Below, piece after piece: positions 36,031 through 44,667 of a DNA stretch of 64,000 nt. The DNA is from Treponema sp. (GTDB lineage Bacteria; Spirochaetota; Spirochaetia; Treponematales; Treponemataceae): the NCBI GenBank assembly GCA_017553635.1, contig JAFZKN010000021.1, positions 242,252-306,251 of the forward strand, in the 5' to 3' direction. Positions within the stretch are counted from its first letter, which is position 1. Each line of letters opens with the position of its first letter. A model generated the notes under the pieces. It saw nothing but the letters and a program-made list of their open reading frames with translations, searched no databases and was not told the DNA's origin. The position numbers were made by a program, and so were the translations under genes.

Positions 36031-36066
36031 CAATATGCTGGAGATAATTCTATTGATTTCGTGTAA
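36031..36066 (+). pseudogene. Second Rhs-core-like scrap
   Basis: Directly after the TAG of the upstream gene and in the same frame, the codons read QYAGDNSIDFV and then stop. This again resembles the Rhs closing motif YAGNNPIxxxD. It is too short to be a gene. Confidence 0.4.
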
Positions 36067-36083
36067 ACATAAAACTAATCAAA

Positions 36084-36160
36084 AATCATAACCTGGTGCT
36101 CAAGCCCTGTAGAGTTTGCCTGCAAACTCGTAGCCGCACGTACAAATAATGTTTGTTAAG
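36084..36160 (+). repeat. 77-base tandem repeat, copy 1, with variable hairpin
   Basis: Conserved left part (AACCTGGTGCTCAAGCCCTG, within 36084-36111), a hairpin with arms 36112-36118/36123-36129 and a CCTG loop, then a conserved right part (GTAGCCGCACGTAC, 36130-36143) and ATGTTTGTTAAG. Copy 2 follows directly. Confidence 0.75.
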
Positions 36161-36238
36161 AATCAGAACCTGGTGCTCAAGCCCTGTAAAGAATGCGGAG
36201 CATTCTTGTAGCCGCACGTACACTCGATGTTTGTTAAG
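36161..36238 (+). repeat. 77-base tandem repeat, copy 2, with a different hairpin
   Basis: The same conserved flanks as copy 1, but the hairpin is a new sequence: arms 36189-36196/36200-36207 with a GGA loop. The right end overlaps the pcrA stop codon. GCCGCAC (36211-36217) is also complementary to GTGCGGC (36251-36257) inside pcrA, and GATGTTTG (36226-36233) to CAAACATC (36257-36264), so alternative foldings exist. Confidence 0.75.
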
Positions 36239-38255
36239 GATTATCACTTGGTGCGGCAAACATCTTTAACATATTATCAAGAATGTCGTGAGCCTGGTCG
36301 CTTGAAACTTCCTGAGATGGCTCATGGTATTCAACAAGGTTTGCAGGAATTTCATCTAAAAAGCGTGAAGGAATGCATTCTATTACTGCCTGCATACGCT
36401 TTCGTTTCTGACATGAAGAAATAAAGAGCTTGTCACGTGCCCTTGTAATTGCTACATAAAAAAGGCGGCGTTCTTCTTCGATGTTTCCTTCGCCGTCCTC
36501 AATTGAACGCGCATGAGGGATTAGACCGTCTTCAGCTCCGGCAATAAATACTACAGGAAACTCAAGTCCCTTTGACGCATGAATTGTCATGAGGTTAACT
36601 TTTCCGCGGTCGTTTTCGTCATCTGCGTCATCACGGCTTAAAAGAGTAATGCGGTTAAGGTATGTGTAAAGGTTTGCGTCTGTGTTGTCCGGATTGTTTT
36701 CCCATGTTTCGATTGAATGAATCAAAGTATCGATGTTAAGGTATTTAAATCGGGCTGCTTTTTCGCTTTTCGGATTTTCTGCAATTAGATAGTCCCAGTA
36801 ATTTATTTCATCAACAAGAGCACGAACTTTTTTAGAAAGACCCTTTCCACTGATCATCGAAGAATTGCCTTCGATTAAATTTATAAATTCTTCGATTGCA
36901 AGTTTAACTTTATCAGAAAGAGGGGAGTCGTTCATGCTCATTAAATCTGTCATCGCTGTCCATATCGTACAGTGATGCATGAGCGCATAGTTGTTGAATA
37001 TTTCAAGTGTCGACCGTCCTATTCCACGGCGCGGAACATTTATAATTCTTATTAAGTTTACATCATCATCATGATTTGCAATGACACGAAGATAACTTAG
37101 TACATCCTTTATTTCCTTACGCTGAAAAAACGAAGTTCCGCCAGACATAGTGTAAGGAATGTTTGCTTCAAGCAAAGCTTCTTCTATGGGACGTGACTGT
37201 GTATTAGCCCTTATTAAAATTCCGAACTGGTCGTACTTAAGCTTTTCTTCCATCGAAATTCCCTGAATGCTTTCTGCAATAAAGTTTGCTTCGTCAACTT
37301 CATTTTCAGGCATGAAAATTTCAATAGGCTTTCCAGAATCGTTACCGCTCCAGAGTTTTTTCTCCTTGCGGTTTGTGTTGTGAGAAATTACACCGTTTGC
37401 TGCTGCAAGAATGGTTTCTGTTGAACGGTAATTCTGTTCAAGACGAATTTCCTGCATGCCTTTAAAATCTTTTTCAAAATTAATTATGTTCTGATAGTCA
37501 GCACCACGCCAGCTGTAAATACTCTGATCGTCATCACCAACGACTGCAACATTCTGGTCTGCAAGAAGATGCATAAATTCATACTGCTGGTGGCTTGTAT
37601 CCTGAAACTCATCAATCATAATGTATTTAAAACGCGATTTGTATTTTGCAAGTATCTCAGGATTTTCGCGGAATATTTTTATAGGAAGCACGATAAGGTC
37701 ATCAAAGTCTACTGCATTGTAAAGCTTAAGACCTGCCTGATATCCTTCATACAGCTGCTTGTACATGTCATTTTCGCCGTTCCAGCTTTTTCTTCCGCAT
37801 TTAATATTTGAAAAAAGATTGCCTATTTTATAAACATCAAGGTTGTCGGCAGTAAAACCAAGTTCACGCCCGGTTTCTTTTATGAGGGCTGTTCTGTCAG
37901 TTTCATCATAGATAGAAAAATTTTCCCTCCATCCAAGGGCAGTAATTTCCTGTCTTAAAATCTTTACACCAAAAGCGTGGAATGTAGAAACAGTAAGAAG
38001 CTGAAGCTTTTTTCCTGTAAGTTCTTTTATTCGCTCTTCCATTTCCTTTGCGGCTTTGTTGGTAAAGGTAAGGGCAAGTATCTGGCTCTGCGGAATTCCT
38101 ATATCAAGCATATGGGCTATTCGGTAAGTAATTACGCGTGTCTTACCGCTTCCTGCTCCGGCTATTATGAGAATAGGACCGTCAACAGTCGTAACAGCCC
38201 GGTACTGTTCCGGATTGAGTTCTTTTTTCAGTGTATCCAAATCAAGTGAAGCCAT
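36234..38255 (-). CDS. pcrA: UvrD/PcrA/Rep-type DNA helicase
   Basis: A 673-residue SF1 3'-to-5' helicase. Motif I is IAGAGSGKT (about residue 31), Ia LTFTNKAAKEM, II IDEFQDTSHQQ, III GDDDQSIYSWRGADYQN, IV RLEQNYRST, V MTIHASKGLEFPVVF and VI EERRLFYVAITRA. It unwinds DNA in repair and replication restart. It is a little shorter than typical PcrA (about 720-750) and lacks a long C-terminal tail, so Rep is also possible. The 3' end overlaps the tandem repeat at 36161-36238. Confidence 0.93.
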   Translation of the reverse strand: MASLDLDTLKKELNPEQYRAVTTVDGPILIIAGAGSGKTRVITYRIAHMLDIGIPQSQILALTFTNKAAKEMEERIKELTGKKLQLLTVSTFHAFGVKILRQEITALGWRENFSIYDETDRTALIKETGRELGFTADNLDVYKIGNLFSNIKCGRKSWNGENDMYKQLYEGYQAGLKLYNAVDFDDLIVLPIKIFRENPEILAKYKSRFKYIMIDEFQDTSHQQYEFMHLLADQNVAVVGDDDQSIYSWRGADYQNIINFEKDFKGMQEIRLEQNYRSTETILAAANGVISHNTNRKEKKLWSGNDSGKPIEIFMPENEVDEANFIAESIQGISMEEKLKYDQFGILIRANTQSRPIEEALLEANIPYTMSGGTSFFQRKEIKDVLSYLRVIANHDDDVNLIRIINVPRRGIGRSTLEIFNNYALMHHCTIWTAMTDLMSMNDSPLSDKVKLAIEEFINLIEGNSSMISGKGLSKKVRALVDEINYWDYLIAENPKSEKAARFKYLNIDTLIHSIETWENNPDNTDANLYTYLNRITLLSRDDADDENDRGKVNLMTIHASKGLEFPVVFIAGAEDGLIPHARSIEDGEGNIEEERRLFYVAITRARDKLFISSCQKRKRMQAVIECIPSRFLDEIPANLVEYHEPSQEVSSDQAHDILDNMLKMFAAPSDNP

Positions 38256-38334
38256 CGAGAGATTAATTTATCATGAAAATGCAAAAAAATCCACTAAGAA
38301 TAAATAACACAATACATATAAATGGTAATGTAGC

Positions 38335-38363
38335 TTGACACTATTGTAATATTATGCGAAAAT
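38335..38363 (+). promoter_or_regulatory. Promoter of the Ig-like surface lipoprotein gene
   Basis: TTGACA (38335-38340), 17 bases and GAAAAT (38358-38363), nine bases before the first ATG at 38373. If transcription starts near 38370, the ATG at 38373 would be leaderless; the ATG at 38403 would have an AGAGAAG Shine-Dalgarno. Confidence 0.55.
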
Positions 38364-38372
38364 ATTCCTATT

Positions 38373-41300
38373 ATGATAACGGAGAAGAGAAGAAAAAATT
38401 TAATGTCTCATATGATAAGGTGTTTTTATTTCCTTATTACTATTTCTACATTCTTCTTTACCATAAGCTGTCAGAATCAAGTTGAATTTAATGCTCCAAT
38501 AAGAGACTGGTTTGATGAATATGCAAACTCTGCCGCAATTGAAGATTTTAAAATCGAATCAGAATTTGTAAAAGATAAAACCGGAGCTGTCTGTATTCCA
38601 AGTGACGGAGATAAGACTGTAACTTTATTGTTAAGAAATCCAAGAAACTACTCACTTAACATGAATTTTATGACAGTACTGCATGATGAAATTTCCTGCG
38701 AGCAGAACAGTTCAGATAAAAATATAGCTAGCATCACATATTCCCAGACATATCTAACCATGCATGACGGTGGAGACCCTATTGGTGGCAATATTACAGT
38801 TTCAGAAACCGAAACAGGACGTCCATTTCTTGCATTTGAATATAGTTTAAAGTGTAATACTCCGCCACCTTCTGTAATGGGGCAGGCAGTTCTTGTTTCT
38901 TCTTCTCTTGGACAAAAGTATGTAGTATGCTTTTATCTTCCTACATCTGAGCTTTCAAGTGATACACATAAAAATGATACTCACACAATTTTTATAGATA
39001 ATCAGCAGGTTGCAAGCGGAACTGTATCAGAACTTGAAGCTGCTTCTGCTTCAAGACCCTTTGATCTAACAGTGCTTTCTAGTGGTGCCTCATTTAGTAA
39101 TACAGCACCTTCTGGATGTACACCTTTTTATTATGTTACAGACCGTGTAATGCATGAAAATGATAACTTAAGCTGGGACATATGGCTTGAAGATGATGAC
39201 GGTCTAAAATCCAGGACAATGAAAGCTTCTACCATCGTTCGAGAAGCTCACATGAGTGTAAGTGGCGGAACAAACGAAGCAGTAATTACAACGCAAGAAA
39301 GTGATAACACAACTATAATAACTGCTGCTGTTGATGAAGGTACAGTTGAAGAATGGAAATGGGAATCTTCTGACACGGGCATTGCTTCTGTAGTTAAAGA
39401 TCCAAATGATAACAGTATTGCAACAGTAACCGGAGTTTCAGGTGGACAGACTGTAATTAACATAACAGCTAAACTTGCTGACGGTAGAATTGTAACAGCA
39501 GCTAAGAATGTGAGGGTACTTTCTTTAAGTCTTAATGGAACAGATACTGAATCTATGATTGTAAATGGAGATGATGGAAATATTGCTATTACTCCATCTC
39601 CAACTGCATTCCCATCTACTCCTCAATTTACATGGAGTTCAAACAATACAAATGTTGCCTCTGTAAATGCAAATGGAATTGTAACGGCTGTTTCTTATGG
39701 TACGGCGGTAATTTCAGCAAGCGCAAGTTATGGTGGAAAAACTGTAACCTGTCAAAAGACAATAAATGTATATGAAGTTTCTGAAATTCTGGGAGACAGT
39801 ACAGGATTTGTGGGAACAGGAAATGATTTTAATGTTGAAGTTCAGATTACTGGACCGGATGGAAATACACCTGCATCTCTCTCTCAGCAATGGTATTCAT
39901 CTAATACATCGGTAGTACCGGTCCCTTCTGTTACCAATACTAATGCCCGTAAAGTTACCCCATCTGCTGCAGGTTATACAGATATCAGTGTAGCAGTAAC
40001 CGTTGCACAAAAAACTGCGACAAGAAGTAAAAGACTTACTATTTATGACATTGTTGTTTCTGGTGGAACACTTTTATCACAGTCTGGAACGAGAAACACT
40101 CTTACTCTTACGTCTTCTATAAAATCAGGAAACACTACATACAACGGAGAAGTTGATTATTCATATACTTCAGGAAATACTAATAATGCAACTGTCAACT
40201 TACAGACTGGTGTTGTTACGGCAAAGGGTAGTGGAAATGGAAGTGCAGAAATAACGATAACTGCAACTGTAAATGGAAAGACTCTCCAAAAGAAACATAC
40301 AGTGTTTGTTATTTCAATAAGTGGCAATGTACGATTTATTAAAGGAGAAAGTGCAAGGGCACTTACAACAACAGAAAAACCATCTGGATACTCATATGCA
40401 TGGTCTTCAGAAAATACTTCGACTGCTCAAGTAGATGCCACAAATGGGAAAATTACAGCAATGGCAAAAGGTTCTACTACTATGACTCTTACAGTTTCTA
40501 AAGGTAGTGAAACTTTGACTTTAGAAAAAACAATAACGGTTTATGAGCTTTCAATATCTGGTGGTACTTTGTATAAAAAGGGTTATACATATAGTTTGAG
40601 TTCATCACTCAGTTCTGGTTTGACAACATATCCAGATTCTGATATTACATACAGTTGGAGCTCTGGTACTGCAGCAACTGCAACTATTGCTTCTGCTACA
40701 GGAAATTTATCTACAGTTGCAGGTGGCTCAACAGTTATAACTCTTACTGCAAACCGAAACGGAACGGCAGTGGCTTCTATAACTAAAACAATATATGTTA
40801 TAGAAGTGAAAGGATTTACAAACTTTATCGTTGGAGAACAGCCTCGAGCTCTTACAATAATACCTTCAAGTATAGATGGTTATACATTCAGTCTTGCTCC
40901 GACAAGTACTCAGTATGTTACAGTAGTAGATCAGACTACAAGAAAAATAAATCCTAGGGGTCAGGGAAATGCGACACTTCGTCTTACTGTACAAAAAAAT
41001 TCTTCAGATTACATAAATATTGATACAGCTATAACTATTTCAAGTCTTTCATTTACAAGTAGCATTGTATCCGGAACAACAGCAACCGTTGCTGTGGGAG
41101 AAGAAATTTCCATTTCAAAGACTTTATCACCATCATTTACGTATTCGAGTTTGGATTGTTCTTCATCAGATAATAACATCGCGACTGTTGACAGTAATCT
41201 TAAAATAAAAGGAAAAGCAACAGGTACTTGTTATATAACACTTACTTTTACAGCTTCGGATGGAACAAATTTGGTAAAATACCAGGTTCTTACTGTTAAT

Positions 41301-42068
41301 GTTGTACAATACCATGAAGTTTCTTACAGTAATTTAGACACGTTCTTGCAAGGTCTATCTGAAAATTCAAAGACTACACCGTATAAGTTAAAGATAACAG
41401 GTCTTACAGTAAGTGATATAGTTCAAGATGACTATACTGTTAAAGAAGGTACGTTAAGAAAAATTTTAAAAAGTAACTCAAATAAATATGTAGATCTTTC
41501 TCAAACCACTCTTCCTGCAACAGAAAATATGGATTATACATTTGGAGGCTGTTCAACTCTTATTTATGCACCTAGAATTTCAGAAGGTGTAGAAAGTATG
41601 CAATATTTTTATCAGGAATGTGGAAATTTAAAGTCACCTGTTTATTTACCAGATGGTGTAAAAAACCTTTGGTTCTGTTTTGAGTATTGTTATGCTCTGG
41701 AACAGGCACCTGCAATTCCGTCTTCTGTTACTAATATGACAAGAACTTTTTCTATGTGTACAAGTCTTAATACACCACCAGCAAGTATACCTTATGGTGT
41801 TACAGCTATGAACTATTGTTTCCTTGGATGTGCACAATTAACCAGTTGTCCAACTATCCCAAGATCTGTAACAAGTATGGTAAGTACCTTCCAAGGATCT
41901 GGACTTAGCGGTACATCTATTCAAGTTAATGCAAATATAACTACGCCTGCTAAGTGGGAAAACACATTTAAGGGTTGCCAGAATCTTCAAGTTTTACTCT
42001 ATGGACAAGCAGAAGGAAATGCTTTTGATCAGTCAGAAGGTAATGAAGGCTGTGCTTGGAGTTTATAG
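38373..42068 (+). CDS. Large surface lipoprotein with Ig-like (BIG2) repeats and BspA-like C terminus
   Basis: Up to 1231 residues. The signal sequence ends in the lipobox FFFTISC; start 38373 or 38403 (MSHMIRCFYFLITIS) are both possible. After a unique N-terminal domain, about seven BIG2-type Ig-like repeats run from about residue 300 to 985, each with a 'W/YSSxNTxxAxVxxxxGxxTAxxxG' pattern, e.g. FTWSSNNTNVASVNANGIVT. The last ~190 residues have BspA/LRR_5-like units (SSVTNMTRTFSMCTSLNTPP). Such proteins are adhesin- or glycan-binding surface proteins. The repeats are diverged, so it is not a recent tandem expansion. Spans the gap between pcrA and a convergent lipoprotein gene. Confidence 0.85.
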   Translation: MITEKRRKNLMSHMIRCFYFLITISTFFFTISCQNQVEFNAPIRDWFDEYANSAAIEDFKIESEFVKDKTGAVCIPSDGDKTVTLLLRNPRNYSLNMNFMTVLHDEISCEQNSSDKNIASITYSQTYLTMHDGGDPIGGNITVSETETGRPFLAFEYSLKCNTPPPSVMGQAVLVSSSLGQKYVVCFYLPTSELSSDTHKNDTHTIFIDNQQVASGTVSELEAASASRPFDLTVLSSGASFSNTAPSGCTPFYYVTDRVMHENDNLSWDIWLEDDDGLKSRTMKASTIVREAHMSVSGGTNEAVITTQESDNTTIITAAVDEGTVEEWKWESSDTGIASVVKDPNDNSIATVTGVSGGQTVINITAKLADGRIVTAAKNVRVLSLSLNGTDTESMIVNGDDGNIAITPSPTAFPSTPQFTWSSNNTNVASVNANGIVTAVSYGTAVISASASYGGKTVTCQKTINVYEVSEILGDSTGFVGTGNDFNVEVQITGPDGNTPASLSQQWYSSNTSVVPVPSVTNTNARKVTPSAAGYTDISVAVTVAQKTATRSKRLTIYDIVVSGGTLLSQSGTRNTLTLTSSIKSGNTTYNGEVDYSYTSGNTNNATVNLQTGVVTAKGSGNGSAEITITATVNGKTLQKKHTVFVISISGNVRFIKGESARALTTTEKPSGYSYAWSSENTSTAQVDATNGKITAMAKGSTTMTLTVSKGSETLTLEKTITVYELSISGGTLYKKGYTYSLSSSLSSGLTTYPDSDITYSWSSGTAATATIASATGNLSTVAGGSTVITLTANRNGTAVASITKTIYVIEVKGFTNFIVGEQPRALTIIPSSIDGYTFSLAPTSTQYVTVVDQTTRKINPRGQGNATLRLTVQKNSSDYINIDTAITISSLSFTSSIVSGTTATVAVGEEISISKTLSPSFTYSSLDCSSSDNNIATVDSNLKIKGKATGTCYITLTFTASDGTNLVKYQVLTVNVVQYHEVSYSNLDTFLQGLSENSKTTPYKLKITGLTVSDIVQDDYTVKEGTLRKILKSNSNKYVDLSQTTLPATENMDYTFGGCSTLIYAPRISEGVESMQYFYQECGNLKSPVYLPDGVKNLWFCFEYCYALEQAPAIPSSVTNMTRTFSMCTSLNTPPASIPYGVTAMNYCFLGCAQLTSCPTIPRSVTSMVSTFQGSGLSGTSIQVNANITTPAKWENTFKGCQNLQVLLYGQAEGNAFDQSEGNEGCAWSL

Positions 42069-42163
42069 CAATAAACACTAGAAAAAAGATTTGTATCGGT
42101 ACATCTCGCGGTTGATAATTCAATTCCCCAATCTTTGTTGATTTGAATCTGTTTAATTTGTCA

Positions 42164-42628
42164 TCATCTAGGTGGATCAAAAAATATTGTCCCACTCAGA
42201 TTATTATATTCGTTTATATAATAATCCCATTTTATGTTTTTTTGAGATAAAAGTTCGTACTGTGAAGAAAGTGCCCAACCTGTGCAAATAAAATGTGAAC
42301 CTGCTGTAATGCTGTGTGAATTTCCGTCAGACCAGGTTACGTTATCAAGTTCATAAATATTAAAAGAATTTAAAAGTTTATTATTCCAAAGACCTGGCTG
42401 TCTGTTTTCTGGAACTGTTATTTCACCTGTAATGCCATTTAAAAGATCAAATTCAAGTTTATAATTTGGTGCATTACATTCCCATGTTAAATATGTATCC
42501 TTATAATATCCAAATAAAAAAGGATGCTCAGGATCTACAAGAGGTGCAGAAGAATGTGTTTCTGGACTTTTGCAGCTGCAAATTAATAAAAGGGTAAATG
42601 AAAGTAAAAAGGAAAAAACTTTTTTCAT
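42164..42628 (-). CDS. Small lipoprotein of unknown function
   Basis: A 154-residue lipoprotein: MKKVFSFLLSFTLLLICSC gives a lipobox, and AAGGAG lies seven bases before the ATG at 42628. An upstream in-frame extension exists but lacks a signal-like N terminus. The mature part includes CTGWALSSQYELLSQKN and ends SGTIFFDPPR. No family recognised. It converges with the large Ig-like lipoprotein gene, and the 95 bases between them hold nothing I can name. Confidence 0.72.
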   Translation of the reverse strand: MKKVFSFLLSFTLLLICSCKSPETHSSAPLVDPEHPFLFGYYKDTYLTWECNAPNYKLEFDLLNGITGEITVPENRQPGLWNNKLLNSFNIYELDNVTWSDGNSHSITAGSHFICTGWALSSQYELLSQKNIKWDYYINEYNNLSGTIFFDPPR

Positions 42629-42702
42629 ATAATTCTCCTTCAAATTGAAAAAGTTCGTTCCATTATAACCCCCTCCTAAAGCAGTTGTCAAATATTAAAC
42701 TT

Positions 42703-43908
42703 CTATTTCCCAATCTTTAATTCCCAGGCTTTGTGGCATCTGGTGCCTTCAAAGTCTTTTGGAATTGATTCTTCTGTGATGTCGGTGGTCATTATTACTT
42801 TGCCGGAGACTGTTGCCTGTGGTAATGCGTTTTTATCAAATACGAGTTTAGTTGAATTTGTAGAAAAATACAGAATGCCGCCGGGACTTAAAATGTTGAG
42901 GCAGTCTTTTACAAGCTGGCTCCAGTCACGGTTTATGTCTAAAACTGTGTAAGTGTTTTTGCTGTTAGAAAATGTCGGCGGATCTAAAATTATGACATCA
43001 TAATATTCATCTTCTTTGAGTGAACCGTCTTTTGCCTTTAATGCCTTTTCCTTTAAAAACTCTACGCAGTCAGCTCTTGTAAAAATAAACCTTTCTTTAT
43101 CCGTAAAGCCGTTTAGTGCCATGTTGCTTTTAGCAAGCGTAAGATATGTGTTTGAAAGGTCAACAGATTCAATAGAACGTGCACCGCCTTCTGCTGCATA
43201 AACAGAAAAACTTCCTGTATAACAGAAAAGATTAAGTACTTTCTTTTTTGAACATATATCACGGATTTTTGAACGGAGAGGGCGGTGGTCAAAGAAAAGC
43301 CCTGTGTCTATGTAAGAAGTTAAATCTATGTTAAAAAGCTCTCCGTTTTCCTGGGTAATGCCTTTTATTTGACGGGAGTTTGGAGCCTCATCCTGCGATA
43401 CGGATTTTGTATTTGAGTCTGCGCTGTCTCTCGATTGCTCTACGGTCTCGGTTTTGCCGTTTTCTTTTTCGTACTGGTTTGTGCCTCTCTGGCGTTTTCG
43501 CATTTTTTTAACTATATGACTTTTTTCGATTCCTAAAGTTGCGGCTGCAGAGGATGCCATTTCATTAAGCCAGATTTTCTCTTCATTTTCATCCTTTTCA
43601 TAAGGACGTTCGTAAAGATATAAAACAGCGTATGTATTAAAGGCAGCTTCTTTTTGAACAAGAGGATCATTTGCTGCAATTCTTTCATTCTGGTTTAAAA
43701 TAAAACGCGCAGCTTCGGTTTTTGTATTTATTCCGTCTGGTAAAAACTCGTAAACATCAAGCGAAAGGGGAATTTCTGGGATATCGCGGTCATAAAGCCT
43801 GTAGCAAGAAATGCGGTTTTTTCTGGCCCATTTTTTTAATTCTTTAATTTTACGTTTGAGCCGGTTTGAAAAAAGCTCTGCCTGATACGTGTTTTTTTCA
43901 AAATTCAT
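42703..43908 (-). CDS. RlmK-like 23S rRNA methyltransferase (COG1092 type)
   Basis: A 401-residue class I SAM methyltransferase resembling the C-terminal (RlmK) half of E. coli RlmKL, which makes m7G2069 in 23S rRNA. The SAM loop is VLNLFCYTGSFSVYAAEGGA, and the catalytic loop is ILDPPTFSN. The segment ILYFSTNSTKL has Asn where RlmI-type m5C enzymes have Cys, which favours the m7G type. Residues about 145-195 (QRGTNQYEKENGK onward) are a low-complexity, polar insertion. The N-terminal RlmL half is absent. A paralogous RlmI-like gene lies at 46006. Confidence 0.82.
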   Translation of the reverse strand: MNFEKNTYQAELFSNRLKRKIKELKKWARKNRISCYRLYDRDIPEIPLSLDVYEFLPDGINTKTEAARFILNQNERIAANDPLVQKEAAFNTYAVLYLYERPYEKDENEEKIWLNEMASSAAATLGIEKSHIVKKMRKRQRGTNQYEKENGKTETVEQSRDSADSNTKSVSQDEAPNSRQIKGITQENGELFNIDLTSYIDTGLFFDHRPLRSKIRDICSKKKVLNLFCYTGSFSVYAAEGGARSIESVDLSNTYLTLAKSNMALNGFTDKERFIFTRADCVEFLKEKALKAKDGSLKEDEYYDVIILDPPTFSNSKNTYTVLDINRDWSQLVKDCLNILSPGGILYFSTNSTKLVFDKNALPQATVSGKVIMTTDITEESIPKDFEGTRCHKAWELKIGK

Positions 43909-44010
43909 GTGGTGATTTTAGCACAAATCTGATATAATTAAAATATGTAACAGGCGAGAGTTAGGTTTTACTGCTTGAGCGCTTTTGTGCTTCGACTCTT
44001 TTATGCTTTA

Positions 44011-44040
44011 TTGTCATAAGCATATATACTGTTATATAAT
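44011..44040 (+). promoter_or_regulatory. Strong promoter of the HAD hydrolase gene, leaderless arrangement
   Basis: TTGTCA (44011-44016), 18 bases and a perfect TATAAT (44035-44040) end six bases before the ATG at 44047, so the expected transcript begins at the A of the start codon. No Shine-Dalgarno exists. The preceding gap back to 43909 contains no other recognisable element. Confidence 0.72.
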
Positions 44041-44046
44041 ATTCTC

Positions 44047-44631
44047 ATGTTATTTATATTCGACATGGGCGGTGTCGTTACGACGACCTTTTTAATGGAC
44101 GAACTCTATAAAAAAATCGGAATTACTCAGGAGCAGTTTAAAGAAATCTGCTGCAAAAAGCGAATGATTTTTGATGAACTTGAAAAAGGTATTATAACTC
44201 CTTCTGAGTTCTGGAGTGAATTCAACAAATCCGCTAAGTCGTATAAAATTGAACCGGTAAAAAATGACCTTTTCAGGCTTTATTTTCATCCCGTACTTAA
44301 CGTCAAAACCGTAAAAATAATCAATGCACTCAAAAAAAAGCATCGCGTTGTCTGTGGAACAAACACGATCGAAAGTCACTGGGAAAACCACATGGAACGC
44401 GGTGACTATGCTTTTTTTGACCAGACATATGCTTCAAACAAAATAGGAGAGGCAAAACCAGATCCACAGTTTTTCAAAGTCATTCTCGAAGCCGAGGGCT
44501 GCACCTCCGACCAGGCTTTTTTTACGGATGACAGACTCGAAAACATCGAAGCTGCCCGAAGTCTTGGCATCAACGCAGTTTTATTTACAGACGCAGACTC
44601 ACTAAAAAAAGAATGGAAGAGATATTTTTAA
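44047..44631 (+). CDS. HAD-superfamily phosphatase (HAD-IA)
   Basis: A 194-residue HAD hydrolase. Motif I is FIFDMGGVVTT with the Asp nucleophile; the phosphate-binding step is VCGTNTIESHW; the Lys motif is GEAKPDPQFFK; and the acidic motif is FFTDDRLENIEAA. It resembles YihX-like sugar-phosphate phosphatases, but the substrate is not determinable from sequence. Its promoter is the clearest leaderless example in the window. Confidence 0.86.
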   Translation: MLFIFDMGGVVTTTFLMDELYKKIGITQEQFKEICCKKRMIFDELEKGIITPSEFWSEFNKSAKSYKIEPVKNDLFRLYFHPVLNVKTVKIINALKKKHRVVCGTNTIESHWENHMERGDYAFFDQTYASNKIGEAKPDPQFFKVILEAEGCTSDQAFFTDDRLENIEAARSLGINAVLFTDADSLKKEWKRYF

Positions 44632-44667
44632 GTTGAATTTATTAAATTCCCTAAAAAGGAGATTTGT

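Noticed and set aside
36084..36238. Tandem repeats as integron attC sites
   Set aside because: The outer TAAC/GTTA pairing is only four bases, the GTTRRRY core does not fit well, the inner flanks do not pair as attC arms should, and no integrase gene is present in the window.
36084..36238. Short CRISPR array
   Set aside because: Only two units with a variable segment that is itself a hairpin inside the repeat; no cas genes and no spacer-like non-self-complementary sequence.
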